Assembly (NCBI GenBank): GCA_902771595.1
Contig: CACXXH010000005.1
Coordinates: 1 to 52,338 of the forward strand
Source of the DNA: Fibrobacter succinogenes
Lineage (GTDB): Bacteria; Fibrobacterota; Fibrobacteria; Fibrobacterales; Fibrobacteraceae
Length of the DNA stretch: 52,338 nt
Direction: 5' to 3'
Numbering within the stretch: position 1 is the stretch's first letter; every line of letters begins with the position of its first letter. Positions 18,100 to 26,334 of the stretch are shown here, piece after piece. Made by a program: the position numbers and the translations under genes. Under the pieces are notes generated by a model. The model did not search any database and was not told the origin of the DNA. It worked only from the letters and a program-made list of their open reading frames with translations.

Positions 18100-18732
18100 A
18101 TGAGATTTCTTAGAATACAAATCTTTATCACCATCGCATTGCTCGCAGCGTGCAAATCGACAGATCCAACTTCAAAAAAATTGCTCGCCGAACATGTTTC
18201 ACATCCCGAAAGCAGTTCCGCTTCTTTATTAACGACAAAGGAATGTACTGCAAAAGATTCGGTAGAACAACTCGAAAACATGATAAAAAATGCATTCAGT
18301 CCATTTAAAGTGATGTTTCCCGAAACCGATCATTTTGCAGCTTTTTGCGAAGTTCAAAAAAGCAAAGACACTCTTCTATTAGGCGTTTTAACCATATATG
18401 TTAATATCGATTTATCCATAACAATAACAAACGGAACCGCAACTTTTCTTGAATCGATCTATTTCAACAGCAGTAAGAAAGAACCGTCAGACAGCATCAC
18501 ATTTGAGAAAATATATACCCACCACAAACAGGATTCCACAAAATTCAACCTCAAACGATCAAACGACATTATAACATACACATTCCTAAACGCCAACTGT
18601 ATTGATCTAGATGAACTTTTCACAGAGCTTCATAAAGAATGCCCCAGGCGGATGCACCATATAATTGGAGACCCAGGACCAAACCACAATTTTGATCCGA
18701 ATTTAGGTTTCGATTTAGAAAAACTTGATTAA
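18100..18732 (+). CDS. Hypothetical lipoprotein
   Basis: A 210-residue predicted lipoprotein: signal peptide IQIFITIALLAACK with the lipidated Cys at residue 18. The mature protein is rich in Ser, Thr and Asn; five further cysteines include one in FAAFCEV. I recognise no family. The gene is clearly more AT-rich than ffh before it. A TATATT box at 18080-18085 is 14 bases before the ATG, with no good Shine-Dalgarno. It lies just upstream of the second TIGR02147 cassette and could belong to the same accessory locus, but it lacks the clear cysteine pattern of the linked lipoproteins. Confidence 0.75.
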   Translation: MRFLRIQIFITIALLAACKSTDPTSKKLLAEHVSHPESSSASLLTTKECTAKDSVEQLENMIKNAFSPFKVMFPETDHFAAFCEVQKSKDTLLLGVLTIYVNIDLSITITNGTATFLESIYFNSSKKEPSDSITFEKIYTHHKQDSTKFNLKRSNDIITYTFLNANCIDLDELFTELHKECPRRMHHIIGDPGPNHNFDPNLGFDLEKLD

Positions 18733-18773
18733 CGCCATCGCAAAAAAGCCGACCTCACGGCTCACACCCCCTT

Positions 18774-18907
18774 GTATCATATACTTCGCCGTTTGTTTCA
18801 TTTACAGAAAATAATTTTTTCAATATTACTTTTTTCAGTATTTTTACATAAAAATCAAACTTTTTGTATCATAGTCTGTTGATTTTCAGACTTTTTCAGG
18901 CTATATT
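18774..18907 (+). promoter_or_regulatory. Regulatory region of the second TIGR02147 gene
   Basis: GTATCAT occurs at 18774-18780 and 18866-18872. TTTTTCAGG leads into TATATT at 18902-18907, 29 bases after the second GTATCAT. The segment at 18832-18845 (TTTTCAGTATTTTT) is found inverted at 7066-7079 before the first TIGR02147 gene. The conserved spacing argues for a shared regulator. Confidence 0.55.
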
Positions 18908-18928
18908 AAGAGAGCAAGGAAACGAATC

Positions 18929-19741
18929 ATGAAACCGATTACCGAATACCAAGATTACCGCCGCTACATGCAGGACTTCTACGAAGAAAAAAAGAAGTCC
19001 GGATTCACCTGGCGCGAATTTTCGAAGGGCGCCGGATTCGCCTCGCCCTCATACCTCAAGCTGGTGTGCGAAGGCAAGAGCACGCTCAGCCGCGTTGGCC
19101 TCCCCCGCGTGGCAAACGCGATGGGACTTTCCGGCTTCGAGCGCACCTACTTCGAAAAGATGGTCGAATTCGGAAACGCCACAAACGACGATAAGAAAAA
19201 AGCCGCTTTCGCGGAACTCACCCGCATCGCAAAAGAACAGAAGGCCCGCGTCATCGATTCCGACACGTTCGCCTACTACGAGTCCGCCATCAACTCCATC
19301 GTGCGCGAGCTTGCCCCCCTGATGCCGGGAGCACTCCCGAACGAGATGGCGAAAAGAATCAAGCACCTCTACACGGCGCAACAGGTCCGCGATTCACTCG
19401 CCATGCTCACCCGCGCAAAGTTCCTCGAAGAGACCGACGAGAACGTCTACCGCCAGACGGACAAAGCCATCACCGGTTCTACCGAAGCCATCCCGCTTGC
19501 GCTCCGCAGCATGAACCGCGAAATGACCGACCTCGCTAAAGAAGCCATCGACAAAATCGACGTACGCGAAAGAAACATCTCCGGTGTCACCTTAGGCGTC
19601 GACGCCCCGACACTCGCACGAATTTCCGAAGAAATCAACAAATGCCGCCGACACGTCATTGCTCTCGCGAACAGTTGCAAAAAAATAGACCAGGTCTACC
19701 GCCTCAACCTTCAACTTTTCCCGCTTACTGACAAGGTGTAG
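18929..19741 (+). CDS. TIGR02147 family protein, copy 2
   Basis: A 270-residue cytoplasmic protein, paralog of the protein at 7174 with closely matching blocks along the full length. The first 80 residues are the best conserved: EYxDYRxYMQDFYxE and the HTH-like WREFSKGAGFASPSYLKLVCEGKS. The start is confirmed by AAGGAAAC just upstream and by alignment to copy 1. Unlike copy 1 it has a real leader of roughly 15-20 bases. It is followed after 11 bases by a lipoprotein gene and then a second one, so the cassette is one gene longer than copy 1. The role is unknown; a DNA-binding regulator of the adjacent lipoproteins is a reasonable inference. Confidence 0.9.
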   Translation: MKPITEYQDYRRYMQDFYEEKKKSGFTWREFSKGAGFASPSYLKLVCEGKSTLSRVGLPRVANAMGLSGFERTYFEKMVEFGNATNDDKKKAAFAELTRIAKEQKARVIDSDTFAYYESAINSIVRELAPLMPGALPNEMAKRIKHLYTAQQVRDSLAMLTRAKFLEETDENVYRQTDKAITGSTEAIPLALRSMNREMTDLAKEAIDKIDVRERNISGVTLGVDAPTLARISEEINKCRRHVIALANSCKKIDQVYRLNLQLFPLTDKV

Positions 19742-19752
19742 GAGAAACCATC

Positions 19753-20364
19753 ATGAAACTCAAGACAGCATTATTCTCCACCGCAATAGCCTTGGCGGGC
19801 CTATTCACGACCGCTTTGCCGCTCGCTGCAATCTCCGCACTCACCGCCTGCGACAACGGAAACACCGCAGGCACCGACGAACAGGCGAACTCCATCACCG
19901 CCGCCATCGACAGCGCGCTCACCATATGGCTCGCAAGCGATACACTTATAGCAACCGAAATATCGAGCTATCCTTGCATCGACTGCCCTCACGACATCAT
20001 CCAGGTTCCGAAAATCCATGCGGAAAACGGATACCTGTATCACGTCGCAAACGAAAGTTTCAAATCCGTCGTCTGCGAGAACGACTCGAACAGATTCGTC
20101 TACTCTGTAAGTGTGAACGACTCTGTTACACAAAAGGGCCTGACGCTCCCGGATTCGTCAACGGCCGAAGCCTTTGAAGCGGACTGCGAAGAAGAAGCTG
20201 GAGCATTCGAGGCGGACACGACCGTGACCATCAAAGGTCAGCACAGTTTCTATTGCAGCCTTACAAATCTCGACGACGAAACATCAAGCGCCGATAGAAC
20301 AAAATACGTCGACGCATACTGGAAAAAGTACGTAGAACTTGTTATCGGCATCTGCCGAGAATAA
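19753..20364 (+). CDS. Lipoprotein with four-cysteine scaffold, TIGR02147-linked (a)
   Basis: A 203-residue predicted lipoprotein. A long signal peptide ends in SALTAC, lipidated Cys at residue 33. The mature part carries CIDCPHD, then NGYLYH leading to C108 (VVCEN), C145 (FEADC), C168 (SFYC) and C201 near the end. The order [VI].CE, F..[DS]C, .C and C is shared with the products at 8000 and 20455, and the NG.L.H / CE segment aligns with both. AGGAGA is 7 bases before the ATG. It is the second gene of the cassette, 11 bases after the TIGR02147 stop. No catalytic motif was recognised. Confidence 0.84.
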   Translation: MKLKTALFSTAIALAGLFTTALPLAAISALTACDNGNTAGTDEQANSITAAIDSALTIWLASDTLIATEISSYPCIDCPHDIIQVPKIHAENGYLYHVANESFKSVVCENDSNRFVYSVSVNDSVTQKGLTLPDSSTAEAFEADCEEEAGAFEADTTVTIKGQHSFYCSLTNLDDETSSADRTKYVDAYWKKYVELVIGICRE

Positions 20365-20454
20365 GAACAAGAAATTGAACCGACACAAAAAAACGGGCAT
20401 CAAGACATCACGTCATGATGCGTTACGAAACACATCCTTGAAAAGGAGGGAACC

Positions 20455-21141
20455 ATGAAAACCACAACCAAAACCATCATCTGCGGGCTTGCCGCTTTTG
20501 CGCTCTACGCATGCTCAGGCGACAATACTGCATCATCGGAACTCATCGGTACCGCAAGTACCCAGGCCGGCAACGACAAGGGAGTCCAGCAAATATCCCT
20601 CGGGCCAAGCGAAGAGGCCGCCTATATCGAGACCATTCTCAAGGGGAAGCCGATCTCCAACATGATTGCGGTTGACCCCCCATCGTGCGTCAACGACACC
20701 AACGGAGTTGAGTGGTGCCCGCCCTACAGGGTGAAATTGCAATCGGGAACACTGTTACACGCCTGGGGCGGAATTTCCGAGACCATCTACTGCGAAAGCG
20801 CAAGCGATACCATTTCGCTAGATGTGTTTCTGCACAACAACACCATCACAAAGAGGTGGATTAACCCGCTATTCACCGCGGACGACGACGGCAAGGAAGC
20901 GTTCAGGAATTCCTGCACCCGCGAAGGCGGCAGGATCTCTGAAGACACTGAAAGCAGTATCGCCTGCGAGCTCACGCTGGAACCGCTCAATACCGACAAG
21001 GAATACACGGCTCCCCCCGAAGGTGAAATTAGCCTGGAATTCTCATTCCACTACTACGACCCGAGCTGGGAAGTATTCGCATCAAAGACAATCGAGTACT
21101 GCGAGATTCAACCCCAGATAGAGCCCGTCGCTGACAAATAA
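20455..21141 (+). CDS. Lipoprotein with four-cysteine scaffold, TIGR02147-linked (b)
   Basis: A 228-residue predicted lipoprotein, lipobox ALYAC with Cys at residue 20. An early cysteine pair ends in WCPPYR (compare DCPHD in the gene before). SGTLLH leads to C113 (IYCES), then C154 (FRNSC), C171 (SIAC) and C216 (IEYC), the same scaffold as its neighbour. Spacing between the last two is longer (44 residues) and includes a beta-rich SLEFSFHYYD stretch. AAAGGAGGG precedes the ATG. The 90-base gap to the previous gene includes a weak 6-bp stem, so partial read-through is possible. It converges on priA with 9 bases between stops and no terminator. Confidence 0.84.
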   Translation: MKTTTKTIICGLAAFALYACSGDNTASSELIGTASTQAGNDKGVQQISLGPSEEAAYIETILKGKPISNMIAVDPPSCVNDTNGVEWCPPYRVKLQSGTLLHAWGGISETIYCESASDTISLDVFLHNNTITKRWINPLFTADDDGKEAFRNSCTREGGRISEDTESSIACELTLEPLNTDKEYTAPPEGEISLEFSFHYYDPSWEVFASKTIEYCEIQPQIEPVADK

Positions 21142-21150
21142 AAAAACGCG

Positions 21151-23214
21151 CTATTCTATTTCCACCTTGATTTCGACACCCGGAATCAAGGGTTTTGCGT
21201 TATTCACGACAGGCGAAAGAATGCGGCGCACTGACGAAAGGTCGTTCGTCTTCAAGTAGAGTTTTGCCCAGCGCACATTCTGCACCACCGGGATAAAAGC
21301 ATCTACCGGCCCCATCACCATGAGCGACTTTTCAGCACGGCATAAAGATTCCACATGCTTGACGGCAGTCTGCAATGCGCCCTCGTCCTTGCTCCCAAAG
21401 GATACCTCAACGAGTTTGCAGAATGGCGGGTAACAGGCATCGCGGCGGTCGCGCAGTTCCTTCCCGGCAAAGCCCTCGAAATCGTGCCGGAGCGCATACT
21501 GCATCACGGGTTCGTCGGGTCGAAGCGTCTGCAACAGCACATTGCCCCCGCCCTGCGCGCGACCGGCGCGACCCGCAGTCTGACTCAATAGCTGGAAGAG
21601 CCTTTCCGTACTGCGAAAATCAGGTAACCCCAGACCGCTATCCGCTCCGACCACGCCCACAAGTCGCACGCCCGGGAAGTCGTGACCCTTCGCGACCATC
21701 TGCGTTCCGAGCAAGATGTTGTACTCGCGATTGCGGAACGATTCCAGAATTTTCTCGACGGACCCGACATTCTGAGTCGTATCGCGGTCCATGCGCACCA
21801 CCTTCGCGTTCGGCACCCACTCTCCAATTTCTTCTTCGAGCTTTTCGATGGCGCCGCCCACATACTCGTACGTCGCGGATCCGCAGGCCGCACAAGGAGT
21901 GTCGACCGGGTATAGCAGTCCGCAGTAATGACACACCAGCGAGCGGTACTGTTTATGATAAACTAAAGGCACATGGCAATGTTTGCAGTAAAGCGTTTCG
22001 CCGCATTCGCTACACACGCGCACCTTGGAATATCCCCTGCGGTTCATGAGGACGATGGCCTGATCCCCGTCGGCAAGGCACGCGACAAGTGCGTCGCGCA
22101 AATCGGGCGACATCAGGATTCCCTTCTGCTGGCGCATCTTCCCCATGTCGACAATCCGCACGTCCGGGAGCGATGCGGCCGTGGCACGCTTCTGCAGCCT
22201 CAGGTATTTTAATTTGTGCGTACTTGCATTGTGGAAAGTTTCAAGACTCGGGGTCGCGCTCCCGAGCACGACGAGCGCCCCGTACTTGTAAGCCAAATGA
22301 AACGCGAGTTCGCGGGTATGATAGCGCGGAGCCGGATCCTGCTGCTTGAACGAGGAATCGTGTTCCTCGTCGAGAATCACGACATCGAATTCGAACGGAG
22401 AGAGTATCGCGCTGCGGGTCCCGAGAACCACGCGCGCCTCGCCCTTCAATATGGAGACATACGATGCCCGGCGTTTCGGGGCCGAAAGCGCCGAATGCAG
22501 CACCTGCACGGGAACATGCAAAAAATCTTCAAAACGGCCCGCAGTCTGCGGGGTGAGGCCTATTTCCGGAACGAGGATGAGCACGCGCATGCCGCGTTTC
22601 AAAGCCTCGTAGGCCAGTTCCTGGTATACGCGCGTCTTGCCCGAACCCGTAACGCCATGCAACAGGGAACCGCGGAAACCCGTGGCCGACAGGTCGCCCA
22701 CCAGCGAATCGAGGGCAACGCGCTGCTCGTCCGTCAGCGCAGGAACATCCGGATGCGGAGGCACCTCAAAGCAAGCCGCATTTTCCGCAGCCCCCGCCTC
22801 CTCGGAAGCAAGCGCATCCAGGTAATTTTCGAACTGCGCCGGCAAAAACACATCGAGCGCCTTCATGGGCGTACTTATATAGTATCGCGAGACCCATTCC
22901 AGAGTCTCCATGAACCTTTCGCTGAAAGCATACCCCGACGCATGCGGGTAGGCGCAGCGCACAGCGAACGACGGCCGGTCGCAGATAACCTTCGAAACCA
23001 CGGCGAGCAGGGGCTTTTTGCGGTTCGCGAACTGAACCCAGACCACGCTCCCCCGGCGGATTTCCGTCCCTTCGGGCAGGTCCGCGGGCACACCGTAGGT
23101 AAAAACGGACGGAGCCTGCGGAATATAGACCTCGCAAAAACGCTCCAGCGTCGATGCGCTGAATTTCGCCCCAATTTGCTCGGAAGGTGCCGTCTTTTTG
23201 ATGCGTTTTGCCAT
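21151..23214 (-). CDS. priA: Primosomal protein N' (replication restart helicase PriA)
   Basis: A 687-residue superfamily 2 helicase that reloads the replisome at collapsed forks. It has an N-terminal DNA-binding region, Walker A GVTGSGKT at residues 187-194, Walker B box DEEH at 282-285, the GSATPS motif, the zinc-binding cysteine cluster between the helicase lobes (CSECGETLYCKHC ... CHYCG ... CAACG), and the late motifs GTQMVAKGHDFPGV and QTAGRAGR. The length is normal. The ATG at 23214 has no ribosome-binding site but TATCTTTA 8 bases before it, so a leaderless message is likely. Confidence 0.97.
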   Translation of the reverse strand: MAKRIKKTAPSEQIGAKFSASTLERFCEVYIPQAPSVFTYGVPADLPEGTEIRRGSVVWVQFANRKKPLLAVVSKVICDRPSFAVRCAYPHASGYAFSERFMETLEWVSRYYISTPMKALDVFLPAQFENYLDALASEEAGAAENAACFEVPPHPDVPALTDEQRVALDSLVGDLSATGFRGSLLHGVTGSGKTRVYQELAYEALKRGMRVLILVPEIGLTPQTAGRFEDFLHVPVQVLHSALSAPKRRASYVSILKGEARVVLGTRSAILSPFEFDVVILDEEHDSSFKQQDPAPRYHTRELAFHLAYKYGALVVLGSATPSLETFHNASTHKLKYLRLQKRATAASLPDVRIVDMGKMRQQKGILMSPDLRDALVACLADGDQAIVLMNRRGYSKVRVCSECGETLYCKHCHVPLVYHKQYRSLVCHYCGLLYPVDTPCAACGSATYEYVGGAIEKLEEEIGEWVPNAKVVRMDRDTTQNVGSVEKILESFRNREYNILLGTQMVAKGHDFPGVRLVGVVGADSGLGLPDFRSTERLFQLLSQTAGRAGRAQGGGNVLLQTLRPDEPVMQYALRHDFEGFAGKELRDRRDACYPPFCKLVEVSFGSKDEGALQTAVKHVESLCRAEKSLMVMGPVDAFIPVVQNVRWAKLYLKTNDLSSVRRILSPVVNNAKPLIPGVEIKVEIE

Positions 23215-23222
23215 TTCAGGGT

Positions 23223-23230
23223 TAAAGATA
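23223..23230 (-). promoter_or_regulatory. TATCTTTA promoter box of priA
   Basis: Minus-strand TATCTTTA (TAnnTTTn) ends 8 bases before the priA ATG, the same spacing as at ffh, cysE and epmB. Confidence 0.45.
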
Positions 23231-23360
23231 GGTAATCACGGCCCAATTCCAGCCCTTTAATTTGCCAAAAAATCACCTATTTCCTAAACGGCCTCTTATC
23301 TTTTTATTTAGATTATGATATACGAACCTTAACGGGTCCGCCTACCCATTGGAGATATAT

Positions 23361-26264
23361 ATGAATTTGAGCTTATTGGACGCATTTAGACCGAAATGGC
23401 AAAATTCCAACCCCGAAAGACGCCTTGAGGCGGTCGAGGAAATGGATATCCAGGAACAAAGCGTCCTGGAACGCATTGCCCTTTCCGATGAAAATAGTAG
23501 CGTTAGAAGCGCAGCCGTGAAGAAACTGACTCTGATTCCTTCCCTTTCGGCTATTTCGAAGAAGGACAACGAGGCAGGCATCCGCAGGCTCGCCGAATCG
23601 CGTTATTTCGAAGAAGTCACCAAGATGCTCAAGATCTTCCGCGAACCCGCAAATGAAGAAGTTTTGTCGTTTGTGAACGAACTCAAGGACACGCGCTACG
23701 CCGAAGAACTCGCGCGTTCGATGCCCAGTTCGGAGCTCCGCATGGAACTCATCAAGAATACCGGCAAGGTAAACGTTCTTGTTATGGCCGCCACCAAGGA
23801 TGCCAAAGAGGAAATCGCAAAGGCTGCCGTCGAACGTATCGAATCCGAACCGTCGCTGGTGGAAGTCTCCAAGAAGTCCAAGCACAACTCCGTGCAAAAG
23901 ATTGCCAACGAAAAGCTCCGTGCAAGGCGTGACGCAGAAGACAACGGCAAGAAGGCCGCAGCGCTCCTCGCCGGCAAGAGGCACGCCCTTATCCAGCAGG
24001 CGCACCACCTCGCTGCCGAAAAGGACCCGTTCTCCGTAAAGTCCAAGTTCGATTCTCTAATGGAAGAAGCCAAGGCTCTGGGCATGGGCTCCGATCAGGC
24101 GACCCTCGACGAAATCTTCGCCAGCTACACGAAATTCCTCAACGAAGCCGACACCGAACGCATCGCCGCCGAAAAGGCCGCTGCCGAAAAGGCGGAACAG
24201 CAGCTCCACCTCGGCGAACTGCTGGCCGAGCTCGAAGCCATTCTTGATGCCGGTGAAGTCTCCGAAAAGGCAAATCGTGTGAGCGAAATCACAGCAGAAT
24301 GGAACGAAAAGAAATCCATCATGGACGCAGACAGCGTGAAGCGGTTCAACCTCGCGCTCGTCCGTACCCAGGAAGCGAAGAAGCCTGAACCGGAAGCCGC
24401 CGAAGAAATCGCAAGCGAAGAAGCCAAGGCTCGCCCGCAGCTCCTCGAGATGTTCCAGGCGCTCGCCGATTCCGACATCACCGAATCGACATCGAAGCAC
24501 CTGCACGCCCTCGTGCGCGAATGGGAAAAGTTCCCCGCACTCGAAGGCGACGACCCGCTGCTCCAGAGCTACAACGCGCTCCGCAACAAGCTCAAAGAAA
24601 AGATTACCGCATTCGAAGAAGCCTCCCAGAAGGTTTTCGAAGAGAATTCCGCAAAGCTCCGCGCCCTTATCGAACGCGTGAAGAGTTTCGACGAGAACGA
24701 AGACTTCAAGAACCTAAGCCAGAAGCTGAGGGACGCCTTCACCGAATGGAAGACGATTGTCGGCGAACAGAAGTTCAAGTACCACGACCTCTGGCTCGAG
24801 TACAAGAGCGCCACCGAACGATTCCAGGAAATGCGCCAGTGGGAATCCTGGCACAACGAGAACGACCGCGCGAACATTCTCGAAGAAATGGAAATGCTCG
24901 CCAAGGAACCCGGTAGCCAGGACGTGCTCAACAAGTTGCGCGAATACAGCAACAAGTGGAAGAACATCGGGCCCGTCTCCCCCACGAAGTTCGTCGAATT
25001 CCGCGACAAGTTCCAGGCACTTTACACCCAAATTCGCACGAACTGCGCGCAGTTCATCGAAGAACGCGAAGCAGAACGCCAGAAGAACCTCGAAAGCAAG
25101 GAAGCCCTTTGCCAGAAGATCGAGGAACTCGTGGCGAATACCACGATGTTCTGGAAAGACAAGTACAAGGCCATGCAGGAAATCCAGGAATCCTGGAAGA
25201 ACATCGGCATGGTGCCCAAGGAAAGCCTGAACGCGCTCATCGAACGCTTCAAGGCCGCCTCTAACGCATTCTTTGCGCAGTACAAGGAAAGCATCAAGCA
25301 GGAAGACCACAACCGCGAAGCGAATCTCGCGAAGAAGCTGAAACTCTGCGAAGAAGCCGAAGCCCTGAAGGAATCGACCGACTGGAACGTGACGTCCAAC
25401 AAGCTCAAGCAGCTGCAGGACGCCTGGAAGGCCACCGGCCCTGTCCCCAAGAGCAAGTCCGAAGAAATCTGGACGCGCTTCCGCAGCGCATGCGACGCCT
25501 TCTTCGACAAGAAGCGCACGCACTTCGAAGAAATGGATTCCGCAAAGCAGGATAACCTCGTCAAGAAGGTGAACCTCTGCGACAAGCTCGATGCGATGGA
25601 CGTCACGAACATCACGCTTGAAACTGCGGAAATCATCAAGGGCATCCGCGACGAATGGAAGGCCATCGGCATGGTGCCCAAGGAAGCTGTCGAATCCATC
25701 AACGAACGCTACAACTCCAAGATGAACCAGTTCATCTCTGCGATGGCGGAAACCGACGAGGCGCTTCGCAAGCAACTGGAAACCATCAAGAAGAAGAAAC
25801 TCGAAATGGTGGACAAGGTGAAGCAGTTCGCCGAAAGCGCGGGCAGCAACCAGCTTGCCGATGCCGTGCGCGACCTGCAGAAGGAATGGCGCGAGCTCGG
25901 ATCTTGCGGTGTCGAGGATATCGAAATCCACAAGGCGTTCCGCGACGCCTGCGATGACTTCTTCACGCGCCGTCGCGACCAGCTGGACATCCAGGAACAA
26001 GCCCGCCAGAACAACCTGCAGAAGAAGGTCTTGCTCTGCGAACAGGCCGAAGACCTGCTCGCCGACTTGAGCGAGACGAATGTCGGTGCCGCGATGAACA
26101 AGGTGAAGCACCTGCGCAGGCTCTGGAAAGAAGTCGGCGCCGTTCCCCGCGACCAATCCGACAAGGTCTGGAAGCGCTTCAACGGTGCATGCGACAAGGT
26201 GTTCGCGTTCGGCCGCAAGGACGAACCCAAGCAGGAAGCTGCGGCACCGAGCGCCCAGGCATAA
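23361..26264 (+). CDS. DUF349 repeat protein
   Basis: A 967-residue, highly charged, almost wholly helical protein with no signal peptide. The N-terminal ~200 residues look HEAT-like (short helix pairs with LARSMPSSELR, VERIESEPS). From about residue 370 on there are eight ~70-residue DUF349-type units, marked by W-K-x-I/V/T-G-x-V-P-like phrases: KWKNIGPVSP, SWKNIGMVPK, AWKATGPVPK, EWKAIGMVPK, EWRELGSCGV and LWKEVGAVPR, plus two degenerate early ones. The units resemble three-helix coiled coils, so a long rod is likely. The molecular function of DUF349 is not established. The ATG at 23361 has TTGGAG 8 bases upstream. A good terminator follows. Confidence 0.9.
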   Translation: MNLSLLDAFRPKWQNSNPERRLEAVEEMDIQEQSVLERIALSDENSSVRSAAVKKLTLIPSLSAISKKDNEAGIRRLAESRYFEEVTKMLKIFREPANEEVLSFVNELKDTRYAEELARSMPSSELRMELIKNTGKVNVLVMAATKDAKEEIAKAAVERIESEPSLVEVSKKSKHNSVQKIANEKLRARRDAEDNGKKAAALLAGKRHALIQQAHHLAAEKDPFSVKSKFDSLMEEAKALGMGSDQATLDEIFASYTKFLNEADTERIAAEKAAAEKAEQQLHLGELLAELEAILDAGEVSEKANRVSEITAEWNEKKSIMDADSVKRFNLALVRTQEAKKPEPEAAEEIASEEAKARPQLLEMFQALADSDITESTSKHLHALVREWEKFPALEGDDPLLQSYNALRNKLKEKITAFEEASQKVFEENSAKLRALIERVKSFDENEDFKNLSQKLRDAFTEWKTIVGEQKFKYHDLWLEYKSATERFQEMRQWESWHNENDRANILEEMEMLAKEPGSQDVLNKLREYSNKWKNIGPVSPTKFVEFRDKFQALYTQIRTNCAQFIEEREAERQKNLESKEALCQKIEELVANTTMFWKDKYKAMQEIQESWKNIGMVPKESLNALIERFKAASNAFFAQYKESIKQEDHNREANLAKKLKLCEEAEALKESTDWNVTSNKLKQLQDAWKATGPVPKSKSEEIWTRFRSACDAFFDKKRTHFEEMDSAKQDNLVKKVNLCDKLDAMDVTNITLETAEIIKGIRDEWKAIGMVPKEAVESINERYNSKMNQFISAMAETDEALRKQLETIKKKKLEMVDKVKQFAESAGSNQLADAVRDLQKEWRELGSCGVEDIEIHKAFRDACDDFFTRRRDQLDIQEQARQNNLQKKVLLCEQAEDLLADLSETNVGAAMNKVKHLRRLWKEVGAVPRDQSDKVWKRFNGACDKVFAFGRKDEPKQEAAAPSAQA

Positions 26265-26291
26265 CGCCCGCCAAGCGACAAAAAAGAATTC

Positions 26292-26327
26292 AGGGATAGC
26301 AATGCGCTATCCCTTTTTTTATTTTTG
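26292..26327 (+). terminator. DUF349 gene terminator, overlapping the next promoter box
   Basis: A 9-bp perfect stem AGGGATAGC/GCTATCCCT, loop AATGC, followed by a T-rich run. The end of the run reads TATTTTTG (26320-26327), which also fits the TAnnTTTG promoter box of the next gene. Confidence 0.9.
26320..26327 (+). promoter_or_regulatory. TATTTTTG promoter box of the Sua5-type gene
   Basis: Ends 7 bases before the ATG at 26335, with no Shine-Dalgarno. It lies within the U-tract of the preceding terminator. Confidence 0.45.
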
Positions 26328-26334
26328 TGGTGCA

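Noticed and set aside
18747..18762. AGCCG/CGGCT stem after the lipoprotein at 18100
   Set aside because: Only five base pairs and no T-run on the plus strand, so termination here is doubtful.
20390..20425. GCATCA..TGATGC stem between the two lipoprotein genes
   Set aside because: The 6-bp stem with a long loop and no U-tract is too weak to call a terminator or riboswitch.
24714..26156. A 480-codon open frame opposite the DUF349 gene
   Set aside because: The repetitive, GC-biased codon pattern of DUF349 repeats produces it; no independent evidence.
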